A stretch of 64,000 nt of DNA from Kuenenia sp039794105. GTDB lineage: Bacteria; Planctomycetota; Brocadiia; Brocadiales; Brocadiaceae. The stretch is taken from contig NZ_JBDIWA010000010.1 in NCBI RefSeq assembly GCF_039794105.1, positions 1 to 64,000 of the forward strand. Direction: 5' to 3'. The notes under the pieces were generated by a model that ran no database searches, was not told the origin of the DNA, and worked only from the letters and a program-made list of their open reading frames with translations. The stretch's first letter is position 1. Every line of letters starts with the position of its first letter. Shown one piece after another: positions 62,277-64,000 of this stretch. The position numbers and the translations under genes were made by a program.

Positions 62277-64000
62277 TCAGGCAAGGCGTATGCCCAGTTC
62301 TTTTAATTGTTGCGGGTCTGCTTCAGAAGGGGCCTCCGTCATGGGACAGGTAGCTTTCTGTGTTTTTGGAAATGCGATTACTTCCCGGATATCGTCAAGG
62401 TGCAACAGCAATGCAATCATGCGGTCAACTCCCAATGCAATTCCGCCATGGGGCGGCGCTCCGAATTTTAACGCATCCAGCAGAAATCCAAATTTCTGAT
62501 ATGCATCGTTATCGTTTATCCCCAACAGGCGAAACACCCTTTTCTGTATTTCAGGGGAATGAATACGGATACTGCCTCCTCCAAGCTCCACGCCATTCAG
62601 CACTAGATCGTATGCCCTTGCCCTGACTTCTAAGGGTTTTTCCTCCAACAAAGGGATATCTTCAGACCGGGGCGAGGTAAACGGGTGATGTAGGGCCACG
62701 TAACGCTTCGCATCTTCATTATATTCGAACAGCGGGAAATCAACAATCCATACAAAATTAAATACCTCTGCATTGATAAGATTGTTTTTATGACCAAGAT
62801 GCGTCCGGAGATGCGCAAGGGATTGGGATACGACCTTTTCCTTATCCGCAACAAACAGGAGCAAATCACCGGCTTTAGCATTCATGTGCTGCTGAATTTT
62901 TTGCAATATTTCCGGAGGAAAAAATTTAGTTATAGATGAAACCAGACCTGTCTCTTCCACTTTGAACCAGGCCAGCCCCCTGGCGCCAAACTGGCTAACA
63001 AATTCCGTTAATGCATCTATATCTTTTCTCGAATAATGCCCGCATCCTGCCGCGTTTATCGCCCGCACCTGCCCGCCGGAGTTAATTGTCTCTAAAAAAA
63101 CCTTAAAGTTTGACTCTTTTACAATATGAGAAACATCCTGTATCTTCATACCGAATCGTAAATCAGGGGCGTCGCATCCATAGGACGTCATGGACTCCTG
63201 ATACGATAATCTGGGGAACGGCAAGTTGACCGGTTTCCCCACAACCTTTTCAAAAATTGTAGCAATCAGCCCTTCGATAACCTGTATAATATCATCCTCA
63301 TCCACAAAAGACATTTCCATATCGATTTGGGTAAACTCCGGTTGCCGTTGTGCGCGGAGATCTTCGTCCCGGAAACACCGGACGATTTGAAAATAGCGGT
63401 CAAACCCTGAAACCATGAGCACCTGCTTAAAGAGTTGCGGAGATTGCGGTAAAGCATATACCTTGCCATGATTCACCCTGCTGGGAACCAGATAGTCCCT
63501 GGCGCCCTCCGGGGTACTCTTTGTCAGTACCGGCGTCTCAATATCAATAAAACCCAGCGTGTTAAAATATTCACGCATCGTCTGGCACACCTTATGGCGG
63601 AAAATTAAATGCCTTTGCATTTCTGAACGTCTCAGGTCAAGATAGCGATATTTCAGCCTTAATTCTAATGAAACGTTGGAATTGTCAATGATTTCAAATG
63701 GCGGCGTTTCGGATTTGTTAAAAATTTCAAGCTCATCGGCGAGCACCTCTATCTCGCCGGTAGCTAAATCCGGATTGACGGTTCCGGCGGGCCTGGCAGC
63801 AACCTTTCCTTTTATTGCGATAACGTATTCAGATCTTAATTGATGTGCAAGTTCACATAATTTATTTGCCGTGTCAGGATTAAAAACCACCTGGGTAATT
63901 CCCTCTCTGTCCCTGAGATCGATAAAAATTACTCCCCCGTGGTCCCTAACGCTATCTACCCATCCCATCAAAACTACCGTTGAATCGACCTCTTTTAAGC
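62277..64000 (-). CDS. aspS: Aspartyl-tRNA synthetase, N-terminus beyond the window
   Basis: About 575 residues visible of roughly 590. OB-fold anticodon domain (MGWVDSVRDHGGVIFIDLRD), class II motif 2 (FRDEDLRAQRQPEFTQID), bacterial GAD insertion (about 270-400) and motif 3 (GGIALGVDRMIALLL). The reading frame continues past the right edge (LKEVDSTVVL before MGWV), so the ATG at 63968 is internal and about 15-20 residues are missing. It charges tRNA-Asp; whether it also charges tRNA-Asn cannot be told. Followed by two TPR genes. Confidence 0.96.
   Translation of the reverse strand, partial: LKEVDSTVVLMGWVDSVRDHGGVIFIDLRDREGITQVVFNPDTANKLCELAHQLRSEYVIAIKGKVAARPAGTVNPDLATGEIEVLADELEIFNKSETPPFEIIDNSNVSLELRLKYRYLDLRRSEMQRHLIFRHKVCQTMREYFNTLGFIDIETPVLTKSTPEGARDYLVPSRVNHGKVYALPQSPQLFKQVLMVSGFDRYFQIVRCFRDEDLRAQRQPEFTQIDMEMSFVDEDDIIQVIEGLIATIFEKVVGKPVNLPFPRLSYQESMTSYGCDAPDLRFGMKIQDVSHIVKESNFKVFLETINSGGQVRAINAAGCGHYSRKDIDALTEFVSQFGARGLAWFKVEETGLVSSITKFFPPEILQKIQQHMNAKAGDLLLFVADKEKVVSQSLAHLRTHLGHKNNLINAEVFNFVWIVDFPLFEYNEDAKRYVALHHPFTSPRSEDIPLLEEKPLEVRARAYDLVLNGVELGGGSIRIHSPEIQKRVFRLLGINDNDAYQKFGFLLDALKFGAPPHGGIALGVDRMIALLLHLDDIREVIAFPKTQKATCPMTEAPSEADPQQLKELGIRLA

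Noticed and set aside
1..64000. tRNA, rRNA or tmRNA genes
   Set aside because: I scanned the intergenic gaps for TTCGA-type T-arms and rRNA words and found none that fit; a covariance search would be needed to exclude small RNAs.

Overview
This 64-kb window carries about 50 protein genes, no rRNA or tRNA gene that I could recognise, and no CRISPR array. Base composition looks moderately AT-rich and gene density is ordinary. Intergenic gaps are filled with short dispersed repeats. The gene set points to a Gram-negative-type envelope: a TonB receptor, an LptF/G permease, an outer-membrane-style lipoprotein and periplasmic sensors. The style of the repeats, a lone protoglobin, a c-type-heme sensor kinase and an HPr-EI fusion remind me of anammox planctomycetes (Brocadiales, Kuenenia-like). 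No anammox marker gene lies here, so that is inference only.

Layout. (1) 0.3-10.8 kb, minus strand: one long signalling operon. It opens with a GH15 glycosidase fused to a ferredoxin-like tail, then a heme-binding hybrid histidine kinase, two receiver proteins, a PAS-PAS kinase, another receiver, and a REC-PAS-PAS-GGDEF-EAL c-di-GMP protein. (2) 11.1-20.9 kb, minus: a rubrerythrin-like protein, rpmA-rplU-rng-DUF2344, an HPr-EI fusion, EIIA-Ntr and HPF (the last two boxed by an inverted repeat), then comF-lptF/G-folK. (3) 21.7-22.6 kb: a RAYT transposase with its own flanking hairpins, next to the wreck of a type IIG restriction-modification gene. (4) 23.1-33.3 kb: protoglobin, lipoprotein, AGCS symporter, VWA protein, SNase-HhH nuclease, uvrB and a ComEA-like protein. 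(5) 33.6-39.3 kb, minus: a three-gene TonB receptor / periplasmic binding protein / GGDEF-EAL operon, then a giant MscS-family channel (39.6-43.3 kb). (6) 44.5-46.4 kb: an orphan MalG-MalK pair. (7) 47.0-51.7 kb, plus: a proteostasis block groEL-hsp20-lon, then argC. (8) 53.0-53.7 kb: a collapsed type I restriction locus (hsdM', RecG-like ATPase, hsdR'). (9) 53.9-58.3 kb, minus: a tightly coupled operon of two M16 peptidases, an adenosine-specific-kinase family protein and a DMT transporter. (10) 59.1-64 kb: a TlpA-like protein lacking the first active-site cysteine, then (minus strand) aspS, two TPR proteins and a zinc-ribbon membrane protein; aspS runs off the right edge.

How the parts relate. 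Two operons feed c-di-GMP turnover, and both carry extracytoplasmic input: a heme sensor in one, a binding protein and outer-membrane receptor in the other. The PTS genes lack any sugar permease and look purely regulatory. The non-coding DNA is the most unusual part. One repeat family has terminal inverted repeats (MITE-like), another has a fixed flank with internal tandem arrays whose unit is always 7 nt although its sequence differs from site to site, and several REP-like perfect hairpins occur beside a RAYT gene. Two separate restriction-modification loci have been reduced to fragments next to such repeats.
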